Of a DNA stretch of 64,000 nucleotides, positions 51,975 through 62,488 are shown in pieces. This stretch comes from an uncultured Dehalococcoidia bacterium (GTDB lineage Bacteria; Chloroflexota; Dehalococcoidia; Lucifugimonadales; GCA-2712585), in NCBI GenBank assembly GCA_958295715.1, contig OY282371.1, positions 248,001 to 312,000 on the forward strand, given 5' to 3'. The notes under the pieces are model-generated. The model was not told the origin of the DNA, did no database searches, and saw only the letters and a list, made by a program, of their open reading frames with translations. Made by a program: the position numbers and the translations under genes. Numbering within the stretch: the first letter of the stretch is position 1; every line of letters begins with the position of its first letter.

Positions 51975-53802
51975 CCCGACCTTACTTGGAACAGTCCAAG
52001 ACGTTCAAGGCGCTACGGTCAATGTCGCCCTTGACAAGGATACGGTGTCTGGCCTGATTTTCATTAACGGACACGGGTATCGAATAGGCCAAATGGGAAG
52101 CTTTGTCCGGTTCCCGATAGGGTTTACAAACCTGTATGGGATTATCTCTCACGTAGGTGTGGGAGCTGTGCCTGAATCCATGTCCACAGACCTCCCCCAT
52201 GGGCATCGCTGGGTTAGAGTACAGCTTATCGGAGAAGCACAAAGATCAGGTAATTTTCAGCGTGGAGTGTCGGAGTATCCAACGATAGGCGACGAAGTAC
52301 ATATTGTCACCGATGAAGACTTGGCGCTCATATATGGAAGACCCGGTGAATTGCAATTCGTACGTGTGGGAAGTCTCTCGAGCACAGGGTCAATACCGGC
52401 TCTTGTGGATGTCAACCTCTTGATTACACGCCATAGCGCTGTTGTAGGGGCAACTGGAGCGGGCAAATCGACTACGGTTGCCAGTCTTATTGCTTCGCTG
52501 TCTCGTTTTGATCAGTATCCTTCGGCGCGTATCATAATTTTCGATATTCATGGGGAATACCACGCCGCACTAGGAGATAGGGCCACTATCTTTCGTGTCA
52601 ATGCGAGTGAGGGTCGACCGCTCTATGTTCCATACTGGGCACTAAAATTAGAGGAACTCCTTGAAGTCACACCATTTCGAGACGTAAGCGATACTGATCG
52701 TGCCGCTCTAGCGGACAAAATCAAAGAATTGAAAATTGGCTCAATCGGAGTAAAAGCTCGGGACGAGGTTACTACAGACAGAGTAACCGTGGACACGCCT
52801 GTTCCGTTTAGCATTCACCGGCTTTGGTATGAATTGCACCGACTCGTCTTATCGACTCACACCGTTGGTCCAGGCTCTAACCAGAGTTGTGATACGGAGG
52901 CAATAAAAAAGGGGTCGAATGGCCATCCTGAAGAGGGTAGCATCATGAAAGTTGAACCACCCCAGTATGAGTCAATCACCCGGGGTGGCCCCGGTCGGAT
53001 TTTTTTGAGCGGCGCTCCCTTGAACATTAGGAGTCAACTCATGGCAACTCAAGCGTTGCTTAAAGATACTCGGTACGACTTCATCTTTCGCCCAGGGCCC
53101 TGGTGTCCTTCGCCAGACCTGAATAATCTTGATGCACAGCCCGACAAGGACCTTGATGAGTTAATCAAAGATTGGGTGGGTTCAGACAACCCAGTTACAA
53201 TTCTTGATTTATCGGGCGTCCCCGTATCCATTCTCACAGATCTGATAGGCGTGCTGGTTCGGCTACTGTTCGATGGGCTGTTCTGGGGGCGGAATCTGCC
53301 CGAAGGAGGTCGTTCTCGACCACTACTCCTTGTCTTTGAAGAAGCCCACACATACTTGAGCAGTGGAGATGGCCGTGCAGCTTCGACGGCAGTGCGGCGA
53401 GTTATCAAGGAAGGCCGCAAGTATGGACTAGGCGCCATGATAGTCAGTCAGCGACCTGCTGAGATTGACCCGACTATCCTTTCTCAGTGTGGCACCTTGT
53501 TTGCTATGAGACTAAGCAACTCGATTGACCGCTCTCACGTAACCGGTGCGTCTAGCGACAACCTGGAAGGTTTCTTCAGTATGCTACCCACTTTGCGGAC
53601 TGGGGAGGTCATTATCGTTGGTGAGGCTGTCCAATTGCCGCTCCGAGCCTTGGTCGACTTGCCTGGCGAAGGCCGTCGTCCGGATAGCGATGACCCAAAG
53701 GTATATGCTCCAGATGGCAATAGCGGGTGGAACCGTCCGAGGCGTAAAGAAGATTATGCCAGAGTTCTCAAAAACTGGAGACACGAGGATGCGAGAAACT
53801 AG
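51964..53802 (+). CDS. HerA-like hexameric ATPase (DUF87) of a SIR2-HerA system
   Basis: The 612-aa protein has an N-terminal HAS-barrel-like domain (GTVQDVQGATVNVAL), Walker A GATGAGKST at about residues 162-170, IIIFDIHGEYH, Walker B LLLVFEEAHTYLS at about 454 and the sensor SQRPAEIDPTILSQC with ITGxSS-like end. HerA-like ATPases form ring translocases; with SIR2 they build a large complex that senses phage. ATG 51964 overlaps the SIR2 gene by 11 bp. The KTSC gene follows by 21 bp. Confidence 0.88.
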   Translation: MAISPTLLGTVQDVQGATVNVALDKDTVSGLIFINGHGYRIGQMGSFVRFPIGFTNLYGIISHVGVGAVPESMSTDLPHGHRWVRVQLIGEAQRSGNFQRGVSEYPTIGDEVHIVTDEDLALIYGRPGELQFVRVGSLSSTGSIPALVDVNLLITRHSAVVGATGAGKSTTVASLIASLSRFDQYPSARIIIFDIHGEYHAALGDRATIFRVNASEGRPLYVPYWALKLEELLEVTPFRDVSDTDRAALADKIKELKIGSIGVKARDEVTTDRVTVDTPVPFSIHRLWYELHRLVLSTHTVGPGSNQSCDTEAIKKGSNGHPEEGSIMKVEPPQYESITRGGPGRIFLSGAPLNIRSQLMATQALLKDTRYDFIFRPGPWCPSPDLNNLDAQPDKDLDELIKDWVGSDNPVTILDLSGVPVSILTDLIGVLVRLLFDGLFWGRNLPEGGRSRPLLLVFEEAHTYLSSGDGRAASTAVRRVIKEGRKYGLGAMIVSQRPAEIDPTILSQCGTLFAMRLSNSIDRSHVTGASSDNLEGFFSMLPTLRTGEVIIVGEAVQLPLRALVDLPGEGRRPDSDDPKVYAPDGNSGWNRPRRKEDYARVLKNWRHEDARN

Positions 53803-53823
53803 GCGGTTAAAGGAGATAGTCAC

Positions 53824-54033
53824 ATGAATAGAACACCTGTGAGTTCGTCCAACCTTGCATCAATCGGGTATGAGCCCAACTCGGCAACACTTGAGATAGA
53901 GTTCTACGACGGTAGGGTGTATCAGTACTTTGATGTTCCTGAGTTTGTGTGGCAAGGTTTGATGCAGGCGAATTCACACGGCAAATACTTCAGCGCTCAC
54001 ATCAAAGATATGTACCGATACACCATGCTATGA
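53824..54033 (+). CDS. KTSC domain small protein
   Basis: The 69-aa protein is a KTSC domain: SSSNLASIGYEPNSATLEIE, then FYDGRVYQYFDVPEFVW and SHGKYFSAHIKDMYRY. The domain is often found next to or fused with RNA- or DNA-acting defence enzymes, but a biochemical role is not known. AAAGGAG precedes ATG 53824. It follows the HerA gene closely and is probably the third gene of that system. Confidence 0.8.
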   Translation: MNRTPVSSSNLASIGYEPNSATLEIEFYDGRVYQYFDVPEFVWQGLMQANSHGKYFSAHIKDMYRYTML

Positions 54034-54043
54034 CCCCCGCCCC

Positions 54044-54063
54044 CCCCCCGGTGATTCGGGGGG
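54044..54063 (+). terminator. GC-rich hairpin at the end of the defence island
   Basis: A perfect 7-bp stem CCCCCCG/CGGGGGG with the loop GTGATT follows the KTSC stop by ten bases. It lacks a T-tract, so it is a possible but incomplete intrinsic terminator. It also marks the point where composition returns to GC-rich. Confidence 0.35.
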
Positions 54064-54146
54064 CCGGGCAGAACCCGGCGGGCGGGTGTGAAAAGGTTCC
54101 AAGACTGTTGACGGCGCCGCCGGAACCGTGATATGCCAGAGGCGCA

Positions 54147-55453
<1,307 letters not shown>

Positions 55454-55457
<4 letters not shown>

Positions 55458-56533
55458 GCGGCGCCGTCCAACAGAGGCCGGAGGCGGGCGGGACCCGGTC
55501 GCCGGGGGAATGGTCGGGGCCTTGGCGCGTCACCTTCGACACCAACCCCGACGACTGCAACCTCCACTGCGTCATGTGCGAGGACCACTCGCCATACAGC
55601 GCGACCCAGGGCGACAGGCGGCGCGCCGGCCTTCCCAAGCGGCGCATGGATATCGACCTGATTCGCCGCGTCATGGAGCAGGCCAAGGGCGCGGGCCTGC
55701 GCGAGATAATACCGTCAACTATGGGCGAGCCGCTGCTCTACCGGCGCTTCGACGAGATACTGGACCTGTGCGCGGAGCACGGGGTGAAACTTAACCTCAC
55801 AACCAACGGGACCTTTCCCAAAAGGGGGGCCGGAGCGTGGGCAGAGCGGATAGTTCCCGTCGCATCCGACGTAAAGATTTCCTGGAACGGCGCGACCAAA
55901 GAGACCCACGAGGGCGTCATGCTGGGGTCGCGCTGGGAGACCGTTCTCGAAAACGTGCGGACGTTCGTTGGCGTGAGGGACGCCCACGCGGCGCGCGGCG
56001 GGAACCGGTGCCGCGTGACCTTCCAGTTGACGTTCATGGAGACCAACGCGCGCGAGCTGCCCGGCATCGTTGAATTGGCCGCCGGTCTTGGCGTGGATAG
56101 GGTGAAGGGCCACCATCTATGGGTGCACTTCAACCGGATGCGGGGCCAGTCCATGCGGCGAAACCCGGAGTCCATCGCCCGTTGGAACGCCATTGTGGAC
56201 TCGGCGCGCGAGGCCGCCGAACGCCACCGGCTCCCCAACGGCGGCAAGGTTCTGCTGGAAAACATCTTCAGGCTCAATGCGGACAACGAAGGGGATATCT
56301 CCCCCAGCGGCGAATGCCCGTTTCTGGGGCGGGAGGCGTGGGTGGCCTCCGACGGCAGGTTCAACCCGTGCTGCGCCCCCGACGCGCTGCGGCGCTCCCT
56401 GGGCGACTTTGGGAACCTCAACCGCGTCAGCTTGCGTCACGTGTGGGAAGGCGAGGGGTACAGGAGCCTTCAGGCCGGCTACATGAAAAACGCCCTGTGC
56501 CAAGGCTGCAACATGCGGAGACCCGTTAGCTAA
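55454..56533 (+). CDS. Radical SAM protein with SPASM-like domain
   Basis: The 359-aa enzyme has the cluster motif DDCNLHCVMCED (C-x3-C-x2-C), IIPSTMGEPLLY (the GE motif) and TTNGTFPK. The C-terminal region GECPFLGREAWV, NPCCAPDAL and CQGCNMRR gives cysteines for an extra cluster, as in SPASM proteins. Such enzymes modify peptides, sugars or cofactors, and this one is like those that accompany glycosyltransferases. It overlaps the genes on both sides (ATGA before, TAATG after). Confidence 0.85.
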
Positions 56534-58224
56534 TGAAGGGCCGGTGGCGGGAGTTCAAGCCGGCTGAGGACTGGTCCCACCACGTCTACCGGGGGCGCCC
56601 CGCATACCCCGCCAGGTTCCTTGAGGCGTCAAAGTTCCACGAACCCGGACTCGCCCCCGCGCGTGACGCCTCCGGCGCCTATCACATCACCCCCGACGGC
56701 CTGCCGGCCTACGAATCGCGCCACCTCCGGACCTTCGGGTTTTATGAAGGACGCGCGGCTGTCCATTCAGATGATGGGTGGTTCCACATCCTCCCCGATG
56801 GTAGTCCCGTGTACCAGGAGCGCTATGGGTGGTGCGGCAACTTCCAGGAGGGCCGGTGCCCCGTCAGGCTGCCCGGCGGCGGCTACTTCCACATTACGGC
56901 CGGCGGAGCCGCCGCGTATGGCGAGCGTTACCGGTACGCTGGCGACTTCAAAGACGGCCGCGCCGTGGTCCAGCGACACGACGGCAAGCACACCCACGTA
57001 GACGCCGCCGGGAATCCGGTTCACGGCCGGTGGTTCCAAGACCTAGACGTGTTCCACAAGGGCTTCGCCCGCGCCTGCGACTCCGGCGGCTGGAACCACG
57101 TTGACGTGTTCGGGAAGCCGCTGTACGGGGAGCGGTTCAAGAGCGTGGAGCCGTTCTACAACGGGCAGGCCCGCGTGGAGGGGTTCGACGGCTCCCTATC
57201 GGTCATAAACGAGTCGGGTCAAACCCTGTTGGAGCTCAGAGGGCCGGCGCAGTCCCACCTCCAACGGCTCTCGGATGATATGGTCGGTCACTGGCGGACC
57301 CAGACCATCCACGCCGCCGTGGAGTTGGGCGTGTTCGAACGCCTGCCGGCATCCGCAAGGGAAATCGAGGGACAGGCCCGGTTGCCCTGTTCCTTTGGGG
57401 ACAGGCTGATGAGGGCCCTCATGGAGTTGGGGCTGGTATGGAGGGACGCGGATGGCGTCTACCACGCGTCGGGCCGGGGAGGTCTCCTCATGGGAAAGGG
57501 CCGGCTCTCCCTTGCGGACGCGGCCCGGCACTGGGGCACAGAGTCCTACGAAGCCTGGTCCGGGGTTGCTGAAGCCCTCCGGACGGGAGAGTCCAGCTTG
57601 GAGAGGCTGCGCGGCAAGAACCTCTTCCAGTGGATGCGGAACAGGCCCGCCGACCTGCGGGCCTACCATTCGGCCATGTCCGCCTACGCAAGACACGACT
57701 ACCAGGGCCTCGCCCAGCGGGTGGACTTCACAGCCCATGACGCCATCCTGGACGCGGGAGGAGGCCATGGGGAGTTGGCCTTCGCGCTGCTGCGTTCCTG
57801 CCCCGGTCTAAAGGCCACGGTCATGGATATGCCCGAGGTGGTCGCGTCTGCCAAGCTGCCGGCAGACCTCAAGGGGCGGTGCCGGTTCGTCGCGGGAGAC
57901 CTCTTCCGGAAATGGCCGATTGCGCCGGACGCCGTCATTCTGGCGAGGACCCTCCACGACTGGCCGGACCAGGACGCTCTGCGAATTCTGAGACGCGCCC
58001 GCGAAGCCATGTCCAAGGACGCCGCCCTGTACGTGATTGAGATGGTCTTGGACGACGCCACGGGCAGGGGCGGGCTGCTGGACCTGAACATGCTCGTGAT
58101 GACCGGAGGCGCCGAGCGCACGGCGAAGCAGTTCGGAGACCTCCTGTCCCAAGCGGGGTTCGACCTGCTCAACGTGACTGGAACCGGTTCTGTAAGCTCG
58201 GTCATCCAGGCCAAGGCCCTGTGA
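56533..58224 (+). CDS. WG-repeat/O-methyltransferase fusion protein
   Basis: The 563-aa protein has two parts. Residues 1-235 hold about six WG-like units of 36-38 residues, each with a G-x-A or F-x-x-G-R-A-x-V core and a Y-x-x-R-Y or similar turn (for example FYEGRAAVHSDDGWFHI and FKDGRAVVQRHDGKHTHV). Residues 245-563 are a class I O-methyltransferase with its own dimerisation helices, the SAM motif LDAGGGHGELAFAL at about 406 and the catalytic His in RTLHDWPDQD at about 474. WG repeats are usually binding modules, so they may present a glycan or peptide to the enzyme. Confidence 0.85.
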   Translation: MKGRWREFKPAEDWSHHVYRGRPAYPARFLEASKFHEPGLAPARDASGAYHITPDGLPAYESRHLRTFGFYEGRAAVHSDDGWFHILPDGSPVYQERYGWCGNFQEGRCPVRLPGGGYFHITAGGAAAYGERYRYAGDFKDGRAVVQRHDGKHTHVDAAGNPVHGRWFQDLDVFHKGFARACDSGGWNHVDVFGKPLYGERFKSVEPFYNGQARVEGFDGSLSVINESGQTLLELRGPAQSHLQRLSDDMVGHWRTQTIHAAVELGVFERLPASAREIEGQARLPCSFGDRLMRALMELGLVWRDADGVYHASGRGGLLMGKGRLSLADAARHWGTESYEAWSGVAEALRTGESSLERLRGKNLFQWMRNRPADLRAYHSAMSAYARHDYQGLAQRVDFTAHDAILDAGGGHGELAFALLRSCPGLKATVMDMPEVVASAKLPADLKGRCRFVAGDLFRKWPIAPDAVILARTLHDWPDQDALRILRRAREAMSKDAALYVIEMVLDDATGRGGLLDLNMLVMTGGAERTAKQFGDLLSQAGFDLLNVTGTGSVSSVIQAKAL

Positions 58225-58243
58225 ACAGCGCCCACGCAGGGCC

Positions 58244-58317
58244 CTGGCCCGCCGGGTAGCGTCTTGGCCTACTCAGCGTCCTGGCCCGCCGGGTAGAATC
58301 ATGGCCTACTCAGCGTC
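58244..58317. repeat. 37-bp tandem duplication over the phosphatase start
   Basis: CTGGCCCGCCGGGTAG and GGCCTACTCAGCGTC occur in two 37-bp units (58244-58280 and 58281-58317). Only the second has ATGG where the first has TTGG. Confidence 0.85.
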
Positions 58318-58966
58318 CTGGATTATGGAACGGCTTCAAGGTGTCCCGCCCCAAGCGGACGCCGCGCTGGTCCTGCGACACGCCGAGCGCGAGGACATCC
58401 CGCCGGGGACCTTCGGGGCCGGCGCGCGGCTGACCCCATGGGGAGTCGCATCCACGGAAAGGCTTGGAGCGGCCCTGTCTGCCATAAGGCCGGAAGGTAG
58501 GGTCGTCACCAGCCCGGCCCTCCGGTGCGTGTCCACCGCCGAGGCGATGCTACGCGGCGGCGGCCGGCCTGAAGCCCCCATCCTCGACCGGCGGCTGGGA
58601 GACCCCGGCCCCTTTGTGGTGGACGCGGAGGTCTGCGGCCCCCTCTTCTTGGAGGTGGGCGCGCCGGAGGTAGCGCGGCGTCAACTTGCCCGCGCCGGAC
58701 CTCCCGCCGGCATGAGAGACGTTTCCGAGGGCGTCGACCTGCTGTTGGGGCTAACGGTCAAAGACCTGCGGTCACAGGGACGGCTGAACGTATATGTGAC
58801 CCACGATTCCATACTGGCGGTCCTGGCCGCTTGCCTGTTCAAGCTATCCGTCGATGAGGTCGGGTGGCCCGGCTACCTGGACGGGCTGCTGGCGTGGCGC
58901 TCCCGTGACCGACTCCACCTGGTTTGGAGGGGACTAGAGCAGGCTTCTCACCCATCCGGCGGTTAG
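58301..58966 (+). CDS. Histidine phosphatase family protein
   Basis: The 221-aa protein has the RHxE start LVLRHAEREDIPPG, which replaces the canonical RHG, the SPALRCVSTAEA segment with the second Arg, and YVTHDSILAVLAA with the distal His. These form the phosphatase pocket of the branch-1/2 superfamily. A substrate in sugar or lipid phosphate metabolism is plausible from the adjacent glycosylation genes but unproven. Its 3' end overlaps the convergent epimerase gene by 33 bp. Its ATG lies in a 37-bp duplication. Confidence 0.8.
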   Translation: MAYSASWIMERLQGVPPQADAALVLRHAEREDIPPGTFGAGARLTPWGVASTERLGAALSAIRPEGRVVTSPALRCVSTAEAMLRGGGRPEAPILDRRLGDPGPFVVDAEVCGPLFLEVGAPEVARRQLARAGPPAGMRDVSEGVDLLLGLTVKDLRSQGRLNVYVTHDSILAVLAACLFKLSVDEVGWPGYLDGLLAWRSRDRLHLVWRGLEQASHPSGG

Positions 58967-59899
58967 GGCCACCGCTTCCCTCGGCGAGACTTTGGGAGCG
59001 TAGCCAAGCTCTCTTTGAGCCTTCTCTAGGCTGAACGCCTCCCGGTGGCCCTCCTCCCCGGGACGGTATCCCACGTATTCGATTGGCGCGGCGCTCCCGG
59101 CGGCGTCCCGGCAGATTTTCGCAAGGTCTTCAACCGTGTGTTCCTCACCGGAGCCGATGAAAAACTTATGCCCCACCACCTTCTCGGCGGGGGCTTTGAT
59201 GGCGAGCATCCACCCGGCTATCACGTCGTCAATGAAGGACAGGTCGCGGGTCTGCCTGCCACCCTCAACGACTATGGGTTGTCCGTGGAGGGCGTTCCAC
59301 AGCCACTTGAAAATGAAGACCTCCCGGCGCATGTTGGGGCCTACCACGACGCCTGAGGTCATGACCACCGCCGGCGTCCCGTAGGACAGCCTCCACGCCC
59401 ACAGGGCCATCTCGGCCGCGGCCTTCGAGAACCCGTATGGATTGTGAGGGGTCAACGGGTGGGCCTCATCTATAGGAAGGTACGCTGCGCGCCCGATTTC
59501 GTTCCCGGAGGCCGCGAATATCAGCTTCGATACGCAGTCCGTCTGACGCGCCGCCTCCAGCAGCGCGACGGCTCCCTCGATGTTCTGCATAACCGTATAT
59601 CGTGGCGACTCGAAGGCCATTGGGGCGTCGGCCTGCGCCGCCAAGTGGGCCACCACCGAATGGCCTTCGACGTCTTTGGGCTGGATGTCTTGTAGGCCCT
59701 TCCACAGGTAGCGGAACCCGGGGTTGGACATCTCCCGGCGCAGTAGACAGGCATGGCCGGGAGGGGCCACGTCCAGGCCCGTGACGGTGTAGCCCGAGGC
59801 CAACAGCCTTCGGGCCAGGCTGGAGCCGCTGAATCCCGCTGCGCCGGTAATCAGGACCCGTTTGTTACAGTCGCGCGCTGGCGCGGAACGCTTCCCCAT
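58934..59899 (-). CDS. NAD-dependent sugar-nucleotide epimerase/dehydratase
   Basis: The 321-aa extended SDR has GAAGFSGSSLARRLL (the G-x-x-G-x-x-G nucleotide motif), VAHLAAQADAP, the Y-x-x-x-K in NPYGFSKAAAEMALW and VVVGPNMR. These are typical of GalE/RmlB-like enzymes that act on UDP- or dTDP-sugars. GGAGG precedes ATG 59899. Its convergence with the histidine phosphatase and closeness to the glycosyltransferase cassette suggest a common role in making a sugar donor or surface glycan. Confidence 0.85.
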   Translation of the reverse strand: MGKRSAPARDCNKRVLITGAAGFSGSSLARRLLASGYTVTGLDVAPPGHACLLRREMSNPGFRYLWKGLQDIQPKDVEGHSVVAHLAAQADAPMAFESPRYTVMQNIEGAVALLEAARQTDCVSKLIFAASGNEIGRAAYLPIDEAHPLTPHNPYGFSKAAAEMALWAWRLSYGTPAVVMTSGVVVGPNMRREVFIFKWLWNALHGQPIVVEGGRQTRDLSFIDDVIAGWMLAIKAPAEKVVGHKFFIGSGEEHTVEDLAKICRDAAGSAAPIEYVGYRPGEEGHREAFSLEKAQRELGYAPKVSPREAVALTAGWVRSLL

Positions 59900-60062
59900 G
59901 TCCTAACCTCCTCCCGTCACGAGCCCCGTTGCTTAACCGCCATATCCCCGAGCGCCCATCCCCCTTCTCGCGCAACCGGCCTTCCAGCCCTTCCAGGTAG
60001 GCGGTTCCTGATGCCCGGCAGCCGGCCCTTCCCGCCGTGTCATGGCCCCAGGCTTGCGTCGC

Positions 60063-60139
<77 letters not shown>

Positions 60140-60160
60140 ATCTATGAGCTTGCCAGAGAC

Positions 60161-60757
60161 TTACCGGCGGCGGCGCTGGGACTCCTGCCGCGCCTGGATG
60201 CTTTCCACCCGCCAAAGCTCGGCGAACTTCAAGGCGCGGGGGCAGTGGGCAAACGCCTCGTCCACCTCCACTAGTATCCCCTGGAGCTTGATGGAGTTGT
60301 CGTCTGGGTTGTTGATGGAAAGCTCCACGTTCAGCCGGTCCAACTCCTCCTTGGACAGTATGGTCACGCGGCCGTTGACCCGGGCCGTGTCGTTGGAGCC
60401 GGGGATGAGGAACAGGACCCCCACCTGCGGGTTCTCCTCCATGTTCAGATAGCTCTGGAACAGCTTGTTGCCGGCCACGTCGGGTATGATGATGTGGCGG
60501 TCGTCAAGGGTCTTCACGAAGCCGGGCTTGCCGCCCTTGGGCGAGGCGTCACACTCCCCGGCGCGGCTGCTGGTGGCCATGACGATGAAGGGCGACTGGG
60601 CTATGAACTCCTTCACCGCCTCCGACATGACGTTCGTCACCTTGCCAACGGCCCGGTGGCTTGGGGTCCCGAAGGCCTGGGTAAACCGGTTACTCGTCGC
60701 GGCGCTTACACTTTCCAACTCTCCTCCAATCCACGCTCCGCGGGAGCGCGCAGACAC
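60161..60757 (-). CDS. Pyridoxamine-5'-phosphate oxidase family (split-barrel flavin-binding) protein
   Basis: The 198-aa protein is of the split-barrel family like MSMEG_1061-type proteins: SPFIVMATSSRAGECDASPK is the start of the flavin-binding barrel, then PDVAGNKLFQSYLNMEENPQ and VGVLFLIPGSNDTARVNGR. These bind FMN or F420 and act as oxidases, reductases or cofactor-binding proteins. The start is GTG 60757, but the first 25 residues are poorly conserved, so it is not firm. The tRNA lies just downstream on the same strand. Confidence 0.82.
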   Translation of the reverse strand: MSARSRGAWIGGELESVSAATSNRFTQAFGTPSHRAVGKVTNVMSEAVKEFIAQSPFIVMATSSRAGECDASPKGGKPGFVKTLDDRHIIIPDVAGNKLFQSYLNMEENPQVGVLFLIPGSNDTARVNGRVTILSKEELDRLNVELSINNPDDNSIKLQGILVEVDEAFAHCPRALKFAELWRVESIQARQESQRRRR

Positions 60758-60871
60758 GGCTTAAACTGCCCCCTATTCTAGAGAGGCGGCCATGCCTTGG
60801 CAACTTTGGCTCGCTATCCCGCCGCGGCTGTTTAGGGTGGAGGAACCGCGCCCCGGGTGGTCTCCCGTTCC

Positions 60872-60899
60872 TTGACCCGTGATATGGGCCGTGTATAGA
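60872..60899 (+). promoter_or_regulatory. Predicted promoter of the permease gene
   Basis: TTGACC at 60872-60877 and TATAGA at 60894-60899 are separated by 16 bp, close to the consensus for the main sigma factor. The permease ATG lies 84 bp beyond. Confidence 0.55.
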
Positions 60900-60983
60900 A
60901 TGGCGACGCTAGGACGGATCAGCTACATGGACGCCTCCGTTTCCAACCGTATTCTCATCCCTCACAAACCTTAAGCGACGGCG

Positions 60984-62471
60984 ATGAACGACCCAGGTAA
61001 GCGCAAGGTAGGCTCGGTGGAGTACAGCGCCGCCGGCCGCGACTACTTCGCAAAGCGGGGGCTGCGACGATACGCCGGGGTGTGGTCCCTGTGGGCCTTG
61101 GGCGTGGGCGCGGTTATCTCCGGCGACTTCTTCGGCTGGAACTTCGGCCTGGGCGTCGGGGGCTTTGGCGGCCTTGCTCTAGCCACCGTCATCATCGCCC
61201 TAATGTACGTGGGCATCTGCTACTCCATCGCCGAAATGTCCCCGGCCCTGCCCCACACCGGCGGCGCCTACTCCTTTGGGCGAACGGCCCTGGGGCCGTG
61301 GGGCGGCTTCATCACCGGGCTGGCCGAGAACATAGAGTACGTGCTGACGCCGGCCGTTATTGTGGTTGGAATTGGCGGCTACGTCGGCGCCGTGTTCAAC
61401 AGCATCTTCGGCCTTGACATACCCGCGCCCATTTGGTGGCTGATATTCTACGCCGTCTTCGTGGGAATCAACGTCATAGGCGTTGAGGCCACCTTCAAGT
61501 TCTCCGTGGTCATAACGATAATGGCCCTGGCCATCCTGCTGGTGTTCTGGATAGGGGCCATCCCCCACTTCAGTTGGGACCTGGCCTTGAACATCGACCC
61601 CGTGGGCGGCAACTCCCGGTTCCTTCCCTTCGGATGGACCGGAATCGCCCAGGCCCTGCCCTTCGCCATCTGGTTCTACCTGGCCATTGAGCAGCTTCCC
61701 CTGGCGGCGGAGGAGTCCCGCGACCCCCAGCGGGACATGCCCAAGGCCCTGCTCTGGGGGATTCTGACGCTAATTATCGCCTCGGTCCTGACCCTCTTTC
61801 TGAACGCCGGCATCGCCCCCGGGGCGGCGGAGGTCGGAGAGTCCAACGAGCCGCTGTTCCTGGCCTTCACGACCATCTTCGGGAGCGGCATAGGCGCCCC
61901 GCTGCTGGCCCTGGTGGCCGTGGCCGGCCTCGTCGCCAGCTTCCACACCATCATCTACGCCTACGGACGGAACATATTCTCGCTGTCCCGCTCAGGCTAC
62001 TTCCCCAAGTGGCTGTCGGTGACGCTGCCCACCCGCAAAACGCCCTACGCGGCCCTGATTACGGGGGCCGTGATGGGTTACTGCGTGGCCCTGCTCATTG
62101 AGTTCGGCGAGGACTGGTTTGGCGCCGACGTTCCGGTGGGGGCCGTGCTTCTGAACATGGCCGTCTTCGGCGCCGTCATCGCCTACGTCATGCAGATGGT
62201 GGCCTTCGTCCAGCTGCGGAGGCGGTTCCCGGCCATCGAGCGTCCCTACGTCAGCCCCCTGGGGAACCCGGGCGCGATAATCGCGGGTCTCATAGCCTTC
62301 GCCACCCTCTGCTTCCTCTTCCTCAACCCCGACTACCGGGTGGGGGTGTACGGGTGCGCCGTTTGGTTCGCCGCCGGGCTGCTCTACTTCGCCTTCATCG
62401 CCCGCAAGAAGTTGGTCTACTCACCGGAGGAGGATTTCGCGGTGAAGCATTCGACCCCGCCGGACGCCTGA
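60984..62471 (+). CDS. APC family ethanolamine-type permease
   Basis: The 495-aa carrier has about twelve membrane segments. GVWSLWALGVGAVISGDFFG near the start and SIAEMSPALPHTGGAYSF are typical of ethanolamine permeases (TC 2.A.3.5). LAIEQLPLAAEESRDPQRD and KTPYAALITGAV are also conserved. The N-terminal 25 residues and the C-terminus are cytoplasmic and charged. No ethanolamine lyase is in the window, so the substrate may be another amine or amino acid. Confidence 0.87.
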   Translation: MNDPGKRKVGSVEYSAAGRDYFAKRGLRRYAGVWSLWALGVGAVISGDFFGWNFGLGVGGFGGLALATVIIALMYVGICYSIAEMSPALPHTGGAYSFGRTALGPWGGFITGLAENIEYVLTPAVIVVGIGGYVGAVFNSIFGLDIPAPIWWLIFYAVFVGINVIGVEATFKFSVVITIMALAILLVFWIGAIPHFSWDLALNIDPVGGNSRFLPFGWTGIAQALPFAIWFYLAIEQLPLAAEESRDPQRDMPKALLWGILTLIIASVLTLFLNAGIAPGAAEVGESNEPLFLAFTTIFGSGIGAPLLALVAVAGLVASFHTIIYAYGRNIFSLSRSGYFPKWLSVTLPTRKTPYAALITGAVMGYCVALLIEFGEDWFGADVPVGAVLLNMAVFGAVIAYVMQMVAFVQLRRRFPAIERPYVSPLGNPGAIIAGLIAFATLCFLFLNPDYRVGVYGCAVWFAAGLLYFAFIARKKLVYSPEEDFAVKHSTPPDA

Positions 62472-62488
62472 CGGCCCGGCCCCGCCCG

